A DNA stretch of 64,000 bases from Deinandra increscens subsp. villosa (Eukaryota > Streptophyta > Magnoliopsida > Asterales > Asteraceae): contig JBCNJP010000018.1 of assembly GCA_039602395.1 (NCBI GenBank), positions 2,728,001-2,792,000 on the forward strand, read 5' to 3'. Shown in pieces: positions 34,323 through 44,573 of this stretch (the first letter of the stretch is position 1; every line of letters begins with the position of its first letter). The position numbers and the translations under genes are program-made. The notes under the pieces were generated by a model. It saw nothing but the letters and a program-made list of their open reading frames with translations. It was not told the DNA's origin and did not search any database.

Positions 34323-35532
34323 ACAGATTAAACCCAGACTCTTTAGGGTACCAGAGGCCCAGCCTTGGCCTACCGTTCAAATATTTGGAAATACGTTTAA
34401 CTGCAGATAAATGAGAGAGTTTAGGATTAGCCTGATATCGTGCGCATTGGCACACTGCAAGCATGATGTCTGGTCGGCTGGCCGTCAAATACATTAGTGA
34501 CCCGATCATGGACCGGTACATGTGCTCGCTCACTGACTGACCATCTGGATCTTTGGTAAGTGCTGGCCTGGTCGCCATGAGTGTGGAGACAGGCTTCGAA
34601 TCTGCCATCTTGTACTTCTCCAGAATCTTTGTCACATATTTGGCTTGATGAATAAGGATTCCGCTATCACTTTGCTTCACTTGTAATGCTAGGAAGAATT
34701 CCATTTCGCCCATCTGACTCATCTCAAACTTTGTCCGCATCACCTTTTCAAACTCTTTGCACAAATCCTCATTCGTGGAACCGAAGATGATGTCGTCTAC
34801 ATAAACTTGCACCATGATTATGTCATTTTCAACCTCTTTCCTGAACAGTGTCTGGTCCACTATTCCCCTCGTGTAGCCGTGTGCTAGAAGATGATCAGTC
34901 AACATTTTGTACCACGACCGTGGGGCCTGATGCAAGCCATACAGTGCTTTATCTAGCTTTTACACATGGTAGGGGTGTTCTTCATCAATGAACCCAGGAG
35001 GTTGAGTAACATACACCTCTTCATCCATTTCAGCATAGAGAAACACAGTTTTCACGTCCAATTGGTAAACAGTGAAATTCATGTAGGATGTGTAGGCCAA
35101 AAAGACTCGTATTGCCTCTAAACGAGCAACCGGTGCATATACTTCATCATAGTCGATTCTTGCGACCTGCTTGTGCCCTTGAACCACCAACCTTGCCTTG
35201 TTTCTAACAATAATACCGTTTTCATCCTTTTTATTCTTATAAAGCCATTGAGTTATGATGACCTTTTTGTTAGCATGCTTCTCCACTAACCTCCATATCT
35301 GAAGCTTTGAAAATTGGTTCAGCTCTTCATGCATGACTTCCACCCAGCTACGATCTGTGAGAGCAATTGTAATGTTTGGGGGCTCAATTTGAGAGATAAA
35401 GCACGAGTACATGCAGTGATTGATATCTCCTGATTGGCTTCGAGTTATCACCCCAGACGCTAAAGGACCAATGACATTGTTCAAGGGATGATATTTGTGG
35501 ATCCTTGTTTCAGCAACGGCTTGAACTGGCAT
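34323..35532 (-). pseudogene. Copia-A reverse transcriptase
   Basis: The N-terminal half (35532-34960) has LNQFSKLQIWRLVEK, KNKARLVVQGHKQ (RNKARLV type), DYDEVYAPVARLEAIR and QLDVKTVFL. After one stop codon at about 34960 the same frame continues with LDKALYGLHQAPRSWY, MVQVYVDDIIFGSTN (catalytic YVDD), KYVTKILEKYKM, MYRSMIGSLMYLTASRPDI and LGLWYP. Domain order and motifs are those of Ty1-copia, and the YVDDIIFGST form is common in the Sirevirus branch. The QLDVKTVFL stretch has Thr where Ala is usual. One stop and one frameshift separate it from an intact frame. Confidence 0.93.
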
Positions 35533-35535
35533 TTC

Positions 35536-36479
35536 TCAAGGTAGATTTGTCTGAACTGGTTCTTCATTAGTTTCAGCATCCGCCTCTACAGCAGCTACCT
35601 GTGTTTGAACAGTGTCTGTGTCGGGGTTATTCTCTGCCTCATCATCAACACCAGCATCAGCAGTTTCATGTGCTGGTGTTGTGTCTGCGTCGGAGGTAGT
35701 AACCGGAGATTTTGAAATGGTATGAGTCATTGATGGTCCAGGAACGAAGAATTGATTGTAACTGAATGCTTGCGCGGGACCCAATCCACCATCTGAGGGA
35801 TTTTCTTTAAGCCAATCCACATTGGTAGACTCCATCACAACACTGATTGTTTTGTTGAATACCCTGTAGGCTGAACTGGCAGAGTAACCTACAAAATAAC
35901 ACTCATCAGATTTAGCAGCAAATTTTGGCAAATCAGTGTTTAATAACACAGTACAAAGACATCCAAAAGCCTGGAGATGCCCAATTCTGGGTTTTTCATA
36001 TTAAATCAATTCGTAAGTGGTCTTCTGATGTCGCTTGTTGATGAGAACTCTGTTCTAGACGTAACATGCAGTATTGACTGCCTCTGCCCAAAACATACTG
36101 GGCAGTTTGGAGTCACATAACATTATACGGGCAGCTTCAATCAGCGTTCAGTGGCGACGTTCTGCCACGCCATTCTGCTGTGGAGTATAGGGTGCACTGT
36201 ACAGATGTTCAATTCCTTTCTTTGAACAGAATTCGTTAATTGTATGATTTTTGAATTCTGTCCCATTGTCACTTCTGATGGACTTCACTTTCAAGTTTAG
36301 CTTGTTTCAATGAGCTTGATGAAGGCTATAACATTCCTGCAACATCACTCTTCCTTGGAAAAAAGAATACCCACGTGAAACGAGAAAAATCATCAGTAAT
36401 AACAACACAAAATGCACAACGTACTGACTAGACCAAAAAGGTCCATATGAAGCAGCTCTAGTACTAAGGAGATTCTGTT
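35536..36479 (-). pseudogene. Copia-A integrase core and C-terminal linker
   Basis: In minus-strand order the core has VITDDFSRFTWVFF (about 36400), SIRSDNGTEFKNH (about 36270) and PYTPQQNGVAERRH (about 36200). These carry the three D, D and E positions of the DDE integrase that joins cDNA to the host. LQAFGCL and SDECYFVGYS...YRVFN follow, then an acidic Thr/Asp-rich linker (35760-35540). Stops at the RRH*TLI and YV*NR positions fit CGA to TGA and CAG to TAG changes. The N-terminal part was separated from the zinc-binding domain by the solo LTR at 36485. Confidence 0.88.
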
Positions 36480-36484
36480 GAACA

Positions 36485-37541
36485 TGTGACATCTGACGTT
36501 TTCAGGTTAGAATACTCGTACTACAAGTCATAATTTAATAAAAATAAATATTATTTTATAAAAAGTTTAATGCCGTCATGTGAAAAATATTTCGTTAACA
36601 AACGTTGGTGACAACTCAAGTTATAATTAACCCGGTATCCACCAAAAAGAAAAAGAATATAATTAAAAATGACTGGTAAATCAAGTATGGCGAAAATTAT
36701 TTTTGATTATACCATTGCGAGCGTAATTTAATTCCATTAATTTTCATATAATTACTTCTACGTTTCGGGTCGAAAAATTTACCAGTTATACCCCGATATA
36801 CCAGTATTATACCTGTTAATCAACTAATACTACAATATGTATATATATACACCCTTACAATTGTCATTTGATGCCACCCTTTTCTTCTTAGACCTTCCAT
36901 GTAATCATACCTATAATATAGGCAATGATGAGATAGGGACTTTAAAAAGCTAGCCATACACACACTCCCCCCCCCCCCCATACCTCACGCCATCTCCCTC
37001 CTCTCTCTCCCCATATTTTCGGCCGTAACCCCCTCCCTCTCTCTTCTTGAATTCGAAATTTTCATCCTACAAACACATAATCATCATCTTCTTCAAGCAA
37101 CAAGAGATTTAGATATCAAACACTCAAGATTCAAGCAAGGGTTTATCATTTCCTTCATCTTTCTTCAAAAACCCAAGTATGAAGCTTTCTCTCTCTAGAA
37201 TTTTGAAGTTTTACTTGAGCTTTGATACTCCAAAGCTTAAATGATAATGATTCTTACAAGATGAAGAGTTTTAATCCATAAAACAAGTAAATCGGTTTGC
37301 ATGCATGGGTTTAGATCAATGGGTTATGTTGATGAACACATAATCTCATCCTAAAAACCCCATAAGAAATCTTAATGTTTTGAGATTCAAATCTTGTTCT
37401 AGTTTGAAAGATGGAAGTAAAAGATGAAGAAATGGATATGCATATGTGTGTGTTTTTCGTGAATGTATATATATATATATATATATATATGAATGCATGT
37501 GTCGAAAATGTATATATGTATATGCATATGCATGTGTGTCG

Positions 37542-37580
<39 letters not shown>

Positions 37581-39227
37581 GTTATGGATTTTGATTAACC
37601 CATTTAAGAAAAACTTGAACACCCACATTCTTATGAGTTTGAGTATGAATGTGTGTATGAAGATAGATGTATACATGCATGTGTGTGTGTGTGCCGAAAT
37701 GTATGTATATACATACATGCATGTATACGTGAGAATGTATATATATGTATGTATGGTGGGTTTATCAATTAGTTACACATACATACATGTATGTATGAAT
37801 AAATGGGAAAAAGTATGCATATGCATACATACACGCACATGTCGTAAATGTATATATATATATATGTATACAATTGGGAGAAACAAAATCAATGATTACC
37901 TAGGAAAAGAAATTTGATAAAATGGGTTAATATAATTTATATTATGAAACTAGTCGTAAAAACGTCAAAAATCGGCTTAAAAACGTGATTTCAAGCACTT
38001 ATAAATTATTAACAGCAATGAAAATATATTTTTATGAGAAAAATTATTTTTAAAAGTTATATAAATATATATCTAAGAATATGTAATTGTGTTGGAATAA
38101 ACTATGTCACAAAAAGCCAAAAAACGTCATATTTGACTTAAAAATTGTAAACTATTTTTGTAAAATTTAAAAAATAAAAATAAATGAATTAATAAACATG
38201 TTAAGATATAACCGTGGATACGGTTAATCGGGTTGCTCGTTGAGTCACCAACGGGTTGTTAAAAGTATATAAAAATGATAATTGGAATCATTATCAAGTC
38301 AAGTAACTTGGAGGATCAACTTATCCGTTAAAACGACTTGAAATTCTTACATGTCCCTTATAAATTATTTAGGGCATTGTATCGACGGTTAGAGTTCGGA
38401 TTTCCGGCTTATCACTGTGAGTTTCCATAGCCCCACTTTTACTATTTTAACGTTTTGGGGGAAAATATGCCTGGTTTATTTATTTGATATAATTAAAGAT
38501 GTCATGAATCTTATAATTGACATGTGATGACCTTGAGTTCGGTTTAAAATTTTATCCCTCGCTGTTTAATTATTTATGCCATAATCATTAGCTCCGGTAA
38601 TGGGGCCGCTGTTTATATTGATAGATCTATCGGGTGTGACAACCCGCCCCTGGTCAGTCGCGCTGGTCGTATTCTAGATTGGGGTAATATAAATAGAAAG
38701 GGGCGTGTGGATGTTTTGGTTTGATTATGGGCTCAATGGTTAGATCACTATCGTAAATCTAGCTAATTTACGTTAAGTCATTATGAGGGATATTGCATGA
38801 TAATTATGTCAATAGTATTTATAAACACCGAGTAAAGGTGTTGGATTACTTATTCCGGGAGCTTGGCTCGCCGAGTGTTTTAATATAAAAACTCTATGGA
38901 ACTCACCAGCTTTATGCTGACTGTTTATTTTGGGCATATTTTCAGGGTAACGTTTTATGATCATGGAGGATGATGCAAGTGCTGGCCGGACTGGTGTTAA
39001 AGTTGGCTTGTTGGGACCGCTTGAGTATTATGAATAATGTTTTTAAATAAACTTTTGGTTGTAAAAATGGTACTATGAAATAAATGACGACTTTTGAAAA
39101 ATAAGTTCCTTAACTCAAGTTTACACGACCAATTATGTTTAATTAACACTTAGTCTAATAAAATAATTATCAACTTCCGTTACCACCACCGCAAATGTTC
39201 TTCCGCTGCGATTTTCAGGGTGTTACA
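36485..39227 (+). mobile_element. Solo Tekay-like LTR, 2743 bp
   Basis: It starts TGTGACATCTGACG and ends TTTTCAGGGTGTTACA, flanked by perfect 5-bp duplications GAACA (36480-36484 and 39228-39232). A TATA-like TATATATACACC at 36840 is followed by a C-run (36967-36979) and a pyrimidine-rich leader, and a TATA/TGTATG microsatellite lies at 37465-37875. No internal region is present, so it is a solo LTR left by LTR-LTR recombination. It splits the integrase of copia-A and is younger than copia-A. Confidence 0.88.
37465..37875. repeat. TA / TGTATG microsatellite
   Basis: Interrupted TA and (A)TGTATGTAT runs occur within the solo LTR. Frames across it are Ile/Tyr/His/Met repeats without meaning. 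Confidence 0.9.
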
Positions 39228-39232
39228 GAACA

Positions 39233-39503
39233 CCTTTGGCTTGTGTGGGCGTTTGTGCTGCTTCCCCTTAGCACATGCCACACATTTCTCCTTGATCATG
39301 AATTCTTTGATTGGAAGGTCTTTGACAAGTCCTCCTCTTGCAAGCCGATTCAAATTTTTCAGATTCATGTGCCCCAACCGTCTGTGCCACAACTGAGCAT
39401 GATTCTCAGCTGTTTTGGAGAGAAGGCATGCCACCTCAGTTGTGGGGGGTTTCTGCATATTGAGAACATAGGAGTTGCCATATCTTAGTGTTCGCATTAA
39501 CAC
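39233..39503 (-). pseudogene. Copia-A GAG-pre-integrase zinc domain
   Basis: AENHAQLWHRRLGHMNLKNL and EKCVACAKGKQHKRPH show the H-x3-H...C-x2-C zinc-binding pattern found at the N-terminus of copia integrases. It is cut after KPKV by the solo LTR insertion. Confidence 0.88.
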
Positions 39504-39639
39504 CCAATCATCAAGGATGGACTATCTAGGTTTGAGAATTAGACATTCTTTGTTGTTGAGAAGTACTGGATACTCCATGTCACAGATTTGTAAAACACTT
39601 AACAGACTGTGTTTCAACTACTTGACATAGTTGACGTCA

Positions 39640-39870
39640 TAGAAGCTGAGACATCCGTTTCTGACTGTTCCTTTCTAACTGATGTATCCTCCAACTCCTC
39701 CAGCGAACGACACATATCATCCATCAAATTAATCCAAATCTTGTAGTAGAGATATGTCGACCGTCATATGCCTGGAACAACCACTGTCAACATACCAAAG
39801 GTTGTTAACAATCCTCCTTGGCTGTTCCTGCATTCAAAGGAGATCAGTTAGTTTTAGGTACCTAGGATTT
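39640..39870 (-). pseudogene. Copia-A aspartic protease remnant
   Basis: The minus strand reads NNLWYVDSGCSRHMTVD around 39795-39760, with the DSG active-site triad followed by CSRHMT, the standard copia protease signature. The frame stops soon after (39731), and frameshifts separate it from the zinc domain downstream. Confidence 0.82.
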
Positions 39871-41743
39871 AATAGGTCTGGGTGAAGGTGGGCCTGTTTT
39901 GGTTGGACTGAGTATGTCCTTTGTGTTGACATTTCTGGGACAGTGATTTTCTTTCCCAAGTTCCTGAGGTCTTTTCGGTTGATTCTTTTTTTTTTTGATT
40001 TTGAAAATTCACCTCTTGGAATTGTTTGGAGTGTTTTTGTACACTCCAGTGGGCTTGAAAGACAGATTTACCACCTTTGGAACATTCCACTTGTCATCCT
40101 TCCGCCAGCTATTTGATTTTGACAAGCCAACTGGCTTTGGATGGACTAATGGTTTAGAAAAACTGGTCTGTTTTGAAGATGAAACAGATTTTGAGGATCC
40201 AACAGAATTTGGAATCCAAGCAGGATTGACTGCATTTACTGATTTTTTTAAAATTTTGAATCACTTTTCTTTCTTTAAAATCAGTCTTTGGTTGTTATTT
40301 AGGTAACTTGGGCTTTTGATTTACTCTGTGTCCCTGTGTTTTCCGAGGTGCTGATTTTTGCATCTTGGATTTTGAAGGATCAGACTTTTGGGCCAGGCCA
40401 GTCTGAGTTTGGCCCTTTGGGACAGTCCTTGATTGAACCCTTTTGGGATAGAAGGGTTCGTATGTTCGGTGCAACCAGTTTCTTGCCAAATGACCTGGTT
40501 TACCACACACATGGCAAGACTGTTTTTTGGGATAAGCGGGAGTCTGTGGTTGGTTACGCCCAGTGGATATTCAATTTAGTTTTGAACAATTTTTGTGTAT
40601 CCAATGGGTTTTACCATGAGGCTTTGTGGTCAAAATGTACTCCCGCTGTATCGGCTTAAACTGGTCATATGCAGAATTAACTTCTGGGTACGGGTGTCAT
40701 GAGGTCTGGCGTCCTGTACTTTATGCACATTTTGGATAACATTATCGTTCTCATTTCCACAAGCTTTCACATTAAACAAACCATCAGTTAAGGGTTTAGG
40801 ACCAGCAACCTGTGGTACCTCTTCTCAGGATTTTAACAGTTCTTAACGGTTTTAGTGGTTTCACATCACACTTTCAAATGTTGAAAACATCACACACAGA
40901 AGTTTTATCACTCAAAACATACTCCACAGTTTTAGACTCAGACTGAACAGATGATTCAAGTTTGTCAAAATCAAAGCTTTTGTAAAAATGATCATCATTA
41001 GAATTCTTTGGACTCTTAGGAAACTCCTTGCTATCCACTACCCCTGCTTCTTTATTACCTTTATTTGCACAACAAATAGGATTGTTAGTAGCGTTAGAGA
41101 CATGAGCAGATATTTTAATAGGACAAGCAACAAGTTTTCTATCGATTTCTGCCTTAATTTCTAAAGTGGTCTTAGAGATTTCATGATCAGGGATCATTTC
41201 ATGCATTAATGGCATTGGGACAGAGTGTGAGTATTTTTCATCTTTTTCGTCAGTACCAAAAGCCAAACCTGTGTTACCTTTAACATGTCGCATGCTGGCA
41301 TCAGTGTTGTAAAATAGGGAACTAGCCTTCAACATTTTAGAAACAATCTTGTCGTTACACTCAATTTTGTTTTGTGATGTTCCTAGCTTGAGAGTTAGCA
41401 ATTTTGAGATATGTATTCTTATCACTCAACTGGGTTTGAAGATTCTTAACATCTAACTTTGCAGCTTCCAGTTTCTCTCAAAAAAAATCTGGCCTTATCT
41501 TTATGCTCCCTAAGGTCTTTAGCTGTTGATTCGTGATTTAGGGTTTTTTTTAATAAACTTACTTTTCCATTCTTTACATTCTTTAAACACAGATTGACAT
41601 TTAGAATTAGAAGATACCTCATGACTGTTTGAGCTGGCTTCAGAACCTGGAATGATGTTTACCATGAAAGCATGATGACAAACTTCAGCAGCTCCCTTCT
41701 CTGTTTCTTCTTCAGCCAAGAGGGCCACATGATCAAGCGTCAA
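39871..41743 (-). pseudogene. Copia-A gag C-terminal region, second zinc knuckle
   Basis: Broken frames cover the long gag extension: a charged Ser/Lys/Asp-rich segment (41425-40874) and, at 40512-40450, a CGKPGHLARNW motif. This is a CCHC zinc knuckle whose last Cys has become Trp. Asteraceae copia elements that I remember have two zinc knuckles separated by a long coiled or charged spacer, which this matches. At least four frame breaks are present. Confidence 0.65.
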
Positions 41744-41752
41744 ACTTAGATC

Positions 41753-42025
41753 TTACACTTGAGTAGTCCAATCATATCCTGGCGTGTGCTGTACCACCAG
41801 GGCTCTGTCATTCTTTACAGCCTCTTTCTTCATTGCCTCCTTCTTCTCATCATCCCTTTCCACCTTTGGCTTGGTACACTCTCTGGCATAGTGGCCATGT
41901 TCATTACAATTATAGCACCGCAGGTTTGCTTTGTTGAAACTGAGCTTGATTCCTTTCCCTCCATTCCAGTCCTTCTTCCCTGTTTTGGCCATAAACTGTT
42001 TTGCCCTTAAGGCAGACATCCCCAT
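41753..42025 (-). pseudogene. Copia-A gag nucleocapsid, first zinc knuckle
   Basis: LRCYNCNEHGHYARECTKPK is an intact CX2CX4HX4C zinc knuckle that would bind the element RNA during packaging. It follows a basic stretch (KTGKKDWNGGKG) and precedes a Lys/Glu-rich helix. It continues the gag frame after one stop at 42026. Confidence 0.9.
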
Positions 42026-43036
42026 CTAATAGGAGACATCCATGTGCTCTAGATCTTCAAGGTTGACTTGATTGTCATCATCAAGAGTTAAGTCGGTGGG
42101 AAGTAGAGAGCCAGCAACGAGTGCTTGATAGCAACTCATGATACCTACACCAAGAGCAAAGCTAGGATCTTTGGTTAGATTATTGATATCTAGAGAAATC
42201 AAATTGGATGCACCAGATGAACCAACCCCAGGGGTTTGAGATAAAAATACCGTCTGATTTGTGATGGAATTGCTGGGACATGCAGCTGGTTGTGAGATGA
42301 AGGCTTGGTTGACTTGATTCATCAATGCACCGTTTCCCAGCTTTCTAGCTCTCTTCTGCTTCTTTTCTTCATAGGCTCTAATAGTAGACATAAGCTCACT
42401 CAATGGTGATGTACCCATTGTCAAAGTCTTCTCGATTAACTCTATGGTGCTGTCCCAATTTGGTGGAAGTGAATTCACCAACTTCTTATTTACTTCAGCT
42501 TGAGTGTAAGTAACCTCAGCGTCCTTCATGGCTGTCACAATCATGATGAATCTCTGTAGCTGGGTCTCCATGTTTTCCTTAGGCACATAGTTGTATTCAT
42601 TGAATTGTTCCCTGAGATTCTCCCTCCGAGATTCTTTCATTTCATTTCCTTTATATGCAAATACGAGAGCATTCCAGAGTGTTTTCGCAGCTTTATACTC
42701 TTTGAAAGATTCAGCTACCTCGGGGGATAAGGCCATGGTCAATGCAACCACAGCTTTCCTGTCGCGTTCCACCCTTTCCCAGTCATCTTCGGTCCAGTCT
42801 GATTTCTCTTTTGGTTGACCCACCTGACCAGCTGCATGACTTGTCTTAGGAACATAATCACCCACTTCAACCGAACACATGATTTTAGGATCATTATAGT
42901 TGACATAATTCACAAACCGGTATTTCCAGCTCATGAAATCTTTCCCCGACATTAGACGAGGGGGTCTGGCATTGGTTCCAATCTTCGCATCCATTTCCAG
43001 AGTTGCACTGGACAAGCTTGACGTATCGAATGCCAT
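42026..43036 (-). pseudogene. Copia-A gag, capsid part
   Basis: I choose the ATG at 43036 (MAFDTSSLSSATLEMDAKI); a longer frame reaches 43114, but that part is leader repeat sequence. Landmarks are SGKDFMSWKYRFVNY, EDDWERVERDRKAVVALTMAL, KTLWNALVFAYKGNE, REQFNEYNYVPKE and VNSLPPNWDS, the usual helical gag of Ty1-copia (the retrotransposon gag fold) that builds the virus-like particle. About 336 codons are uninterrupted, the best-preserved part of this element. A stop at 42026 separates it from the nucleocapsid. Confidence 0.88.
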
Positions 43037-43045
43037 TGTAGAGCA

Positions 43046-43495
43046 AATAATGAGTCGAACAGAAGTTTTCGATCGGACAAGGGTTGGATCAGAAAGTACT
43101 TTTCGATCGAACAAGGGTCAATCGAAAAGTATGCTTCTCGATCGTGCAGAAATTCGGCTCGATCAAAAAGTTTATGCTGATCGAAAAGTGAAAAAGGGAC
43201 TTTCCGATCGAAAAGGGGAAGACCGGGTAGGATCGAAAAGTCACGAAAAAGACTTTCCGATAGAACAGGGAGGAATCAGGAAGGATTGAAAAGTCATAAA
43301 AGGGACTTTTCGATCAAAAAGGGAGTGACCGGGTACGGATCAAAAAGTCATGAGAGGGACTTTCCGATCGAAAAAGGGAGAGATCGGGAAGTACTCTTCG
43401 ATCGAGAAGTCGATCGAAAAGTATCCAATGGGATCGAAAAGCCGAAATTTCGATCGAAATAAGGGTCAAAGCCACAAATCTCGATCGAAGGGGTT
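43046..43495 (-). repeat. TTTTCGATC word array 1 (leader)
   Basis: About 20 copies of GATCGAAAAG or close variants occur in both orientations, partly in larger units such as GGGACTTTCCGATCGAAAA (43195, 43255, 43300, 43355). The array lies between the primer site and the gag ATG of copia-A. It shares its word with array 2. Confidence 0.88.
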
Positions 43496-43636
43496 ATAAC
43501 TGACTTCTGTCCTGAGCAAACCTGCAAAAACGCTTCCCGTGTCGTGCTAAAAGCTGAAAATCACCATGAAAGCTCTAATTGTTAGCCACAAAAACTTGAA
43601 TCTGATATCGCGAGAGCCTTGAAACTTACATTTCTT

Positions 43637-43649
43637 GGCTCTGATACCA
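43637..43649 (-). other. Initiator-Met primer-binding site of copia-A
   Basis: The minus strand reads TGGTATCAGAGCC, complementary to the 3' end of initiator methionine tRNA. It lies 2 nt after the LTR end at 43652. This is the standard copia primer site. Confidence 0.92.
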
Positions 43650-43651
43650 AT

Positions 43652-44085
43652 TGTAAGGATCTAAAAAGCCCCTCACGCAAATATCTAGTCTACTAATCAT
43701 CGTACGGAATCCGGTGATTAGAGATGATTCAAGAATAATCAAGTAAAACACTAATGAAAGTATGGAAAACAATAGAAAAACACAAACCAGTTGAAGAATG
43801 CTTGAAGAAGTTCGATTACCACACACCTAGTAAAAGTCGAAATTCTCTGCCTTAGCCCACACTTGCAAAAACCAACCCTAAACTAGTATATTACATTTTC
43901 CTTATATAGTGGTAACCAACTTGTTAAAGAAGTCACCACTATTTACAAAATTTTGGCCCATAGACCCTATACTCGACCGGACCTATTTAACCCAACACAA
44001 ACCCATACAATTTAGCCCAATCACAATATAAACCAGCCCACAAAAATATCTAATGCAAAAGCCTTATATTTTTAAGGTCTCTACA
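43652..44085 (-). repeat. Copia-A 5' LTR
   Basis: On the minus strand it runs from TGTAGAGACC to GGATCCTTACA and is followed by the primer site. It matches 24032-24469 throughout, with one 6-bp deletion (ATATACAC versus GC). Confidence 0.88.
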
Positions 44086-44090
44086 TACCA

Positions 44091-44291
44091 TTAGAAGCCT
44101 TCTACAGATATGCGGATTTCTATAGAATCTGGTCTGTACAGAACTACTTCGGAAATTACAGAGTAGTTCTGAACGAATACAAAAATCTGTAAATCATACA
44201 GATTTTCATATCCTTTCTCTTTTAAGGATATATATGATATTTTCTTCTAATATTTAACTGTTTTCCGTTACATTTACATTGTGTTCTAACA
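44091..44291 (-). repeat. Copia-B 3' LTR, part right of copia-A
   Basis: On the minus strand it begins TGTTAGAACACAATG at 44291 directly after the polypurine tract and matches the first 200 bp of the LTR at 23763. It stops at the copia-A insertion. The matching remainder is at about 23967-24031, on the far side of copia-A. Confidence 0.72.
44136..44174. repeat. Copia-B LTR palindrome, second copy
   Basis: GTACAGAACTACTTCGG faces GAGTAGTTCTGAAC in inverted orientation, the same palindrome as at 23608. Confidence 0.8.
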
Positions 44292-44305
44292 ATCTCGCCC
44301 TAAGT
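44292..44305 (-). other. Polypurine tract of copia-B
   Basis: The minus strand reads CTTAGGGCGAGAT immediately before the LTR start, at the expected position. Confidence 0.6.
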
Positions 44306-44573
44306 ATTTGAAAACAATAAATGAAAAGAGAAATAATGATAAACAGATCATTGTATGGATAAGATGCATAGTACAGCTATTACATTAATATTCTTAAGAC
44401 AGGTCTTTGGTTACAGAGTCTTCGTATAAAGATTGGGAGACAATTGACACTTCAGGTGTGTTGAGGGCTCCCCATAGATTTGTAGTCTTCTCCTTTCACT
44501 TTTTGAGATTCTTTTGTGGATCTTAAAGGCTCCTGCAATGGAGTATTAGGAGCAGTACCTGATTAGGAGCTGG
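44306..44573 (-). other. Copia-B 3' non-coding region
   Basis: No frame is recognised between the end of ORF3 and the polypurine tract. The C-terminal SWMFD domain present in the ORF3 copies of copia-A and element C is not found here. Confidence 0.4.

Larger units (their letters stand above)
24032..44085 (-). mobile_element. Copia-A element (Sirevirus-like) with nested insertions
   Basis: Two LTRs of the same family lie at 24032-24469 and 43652-44085 in the same orientation. They are about 94% alike by eye, with roughly 24 substitutions and 3 small indels. The outer flanks TCCCA and TACCA agree at four of five bases, as an aged 5-bp duplication would. Between them, in minus-strand order, are the initiator-Met primer site, the leader array, gag, protease, integrase, RT, RNase H, a spacer, ORF3 and a polypurine tract. 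The two Ty3 LTR insertions account for about 7.7 kb of the length. An alternative is two neighbouring elements of one family, a gag-pol element and a non-autonomous ORF3 element. Confidence 0.6.

Noticed and set aside
37311..37917. Long frames of Ile/Tyr/Met/His on both strands
   Set aside because: They arise from the TA/TGTATG microsatellite inside the solo LTR.
43037..43114. Upstream extension of copia-A gag
   Set aside because: The extra 26 codons are leader repeat sequence; the ATG at 43036 fits the start of the family better.
43046..43495. Regularly spaced repeats resembling a CRISPR array
   Set aside because: Units are 10-bp degenerate words in both orientations with irregular spacing, in plant retroelement leader DNA; no repeat/spacer regularity and no cas genes.
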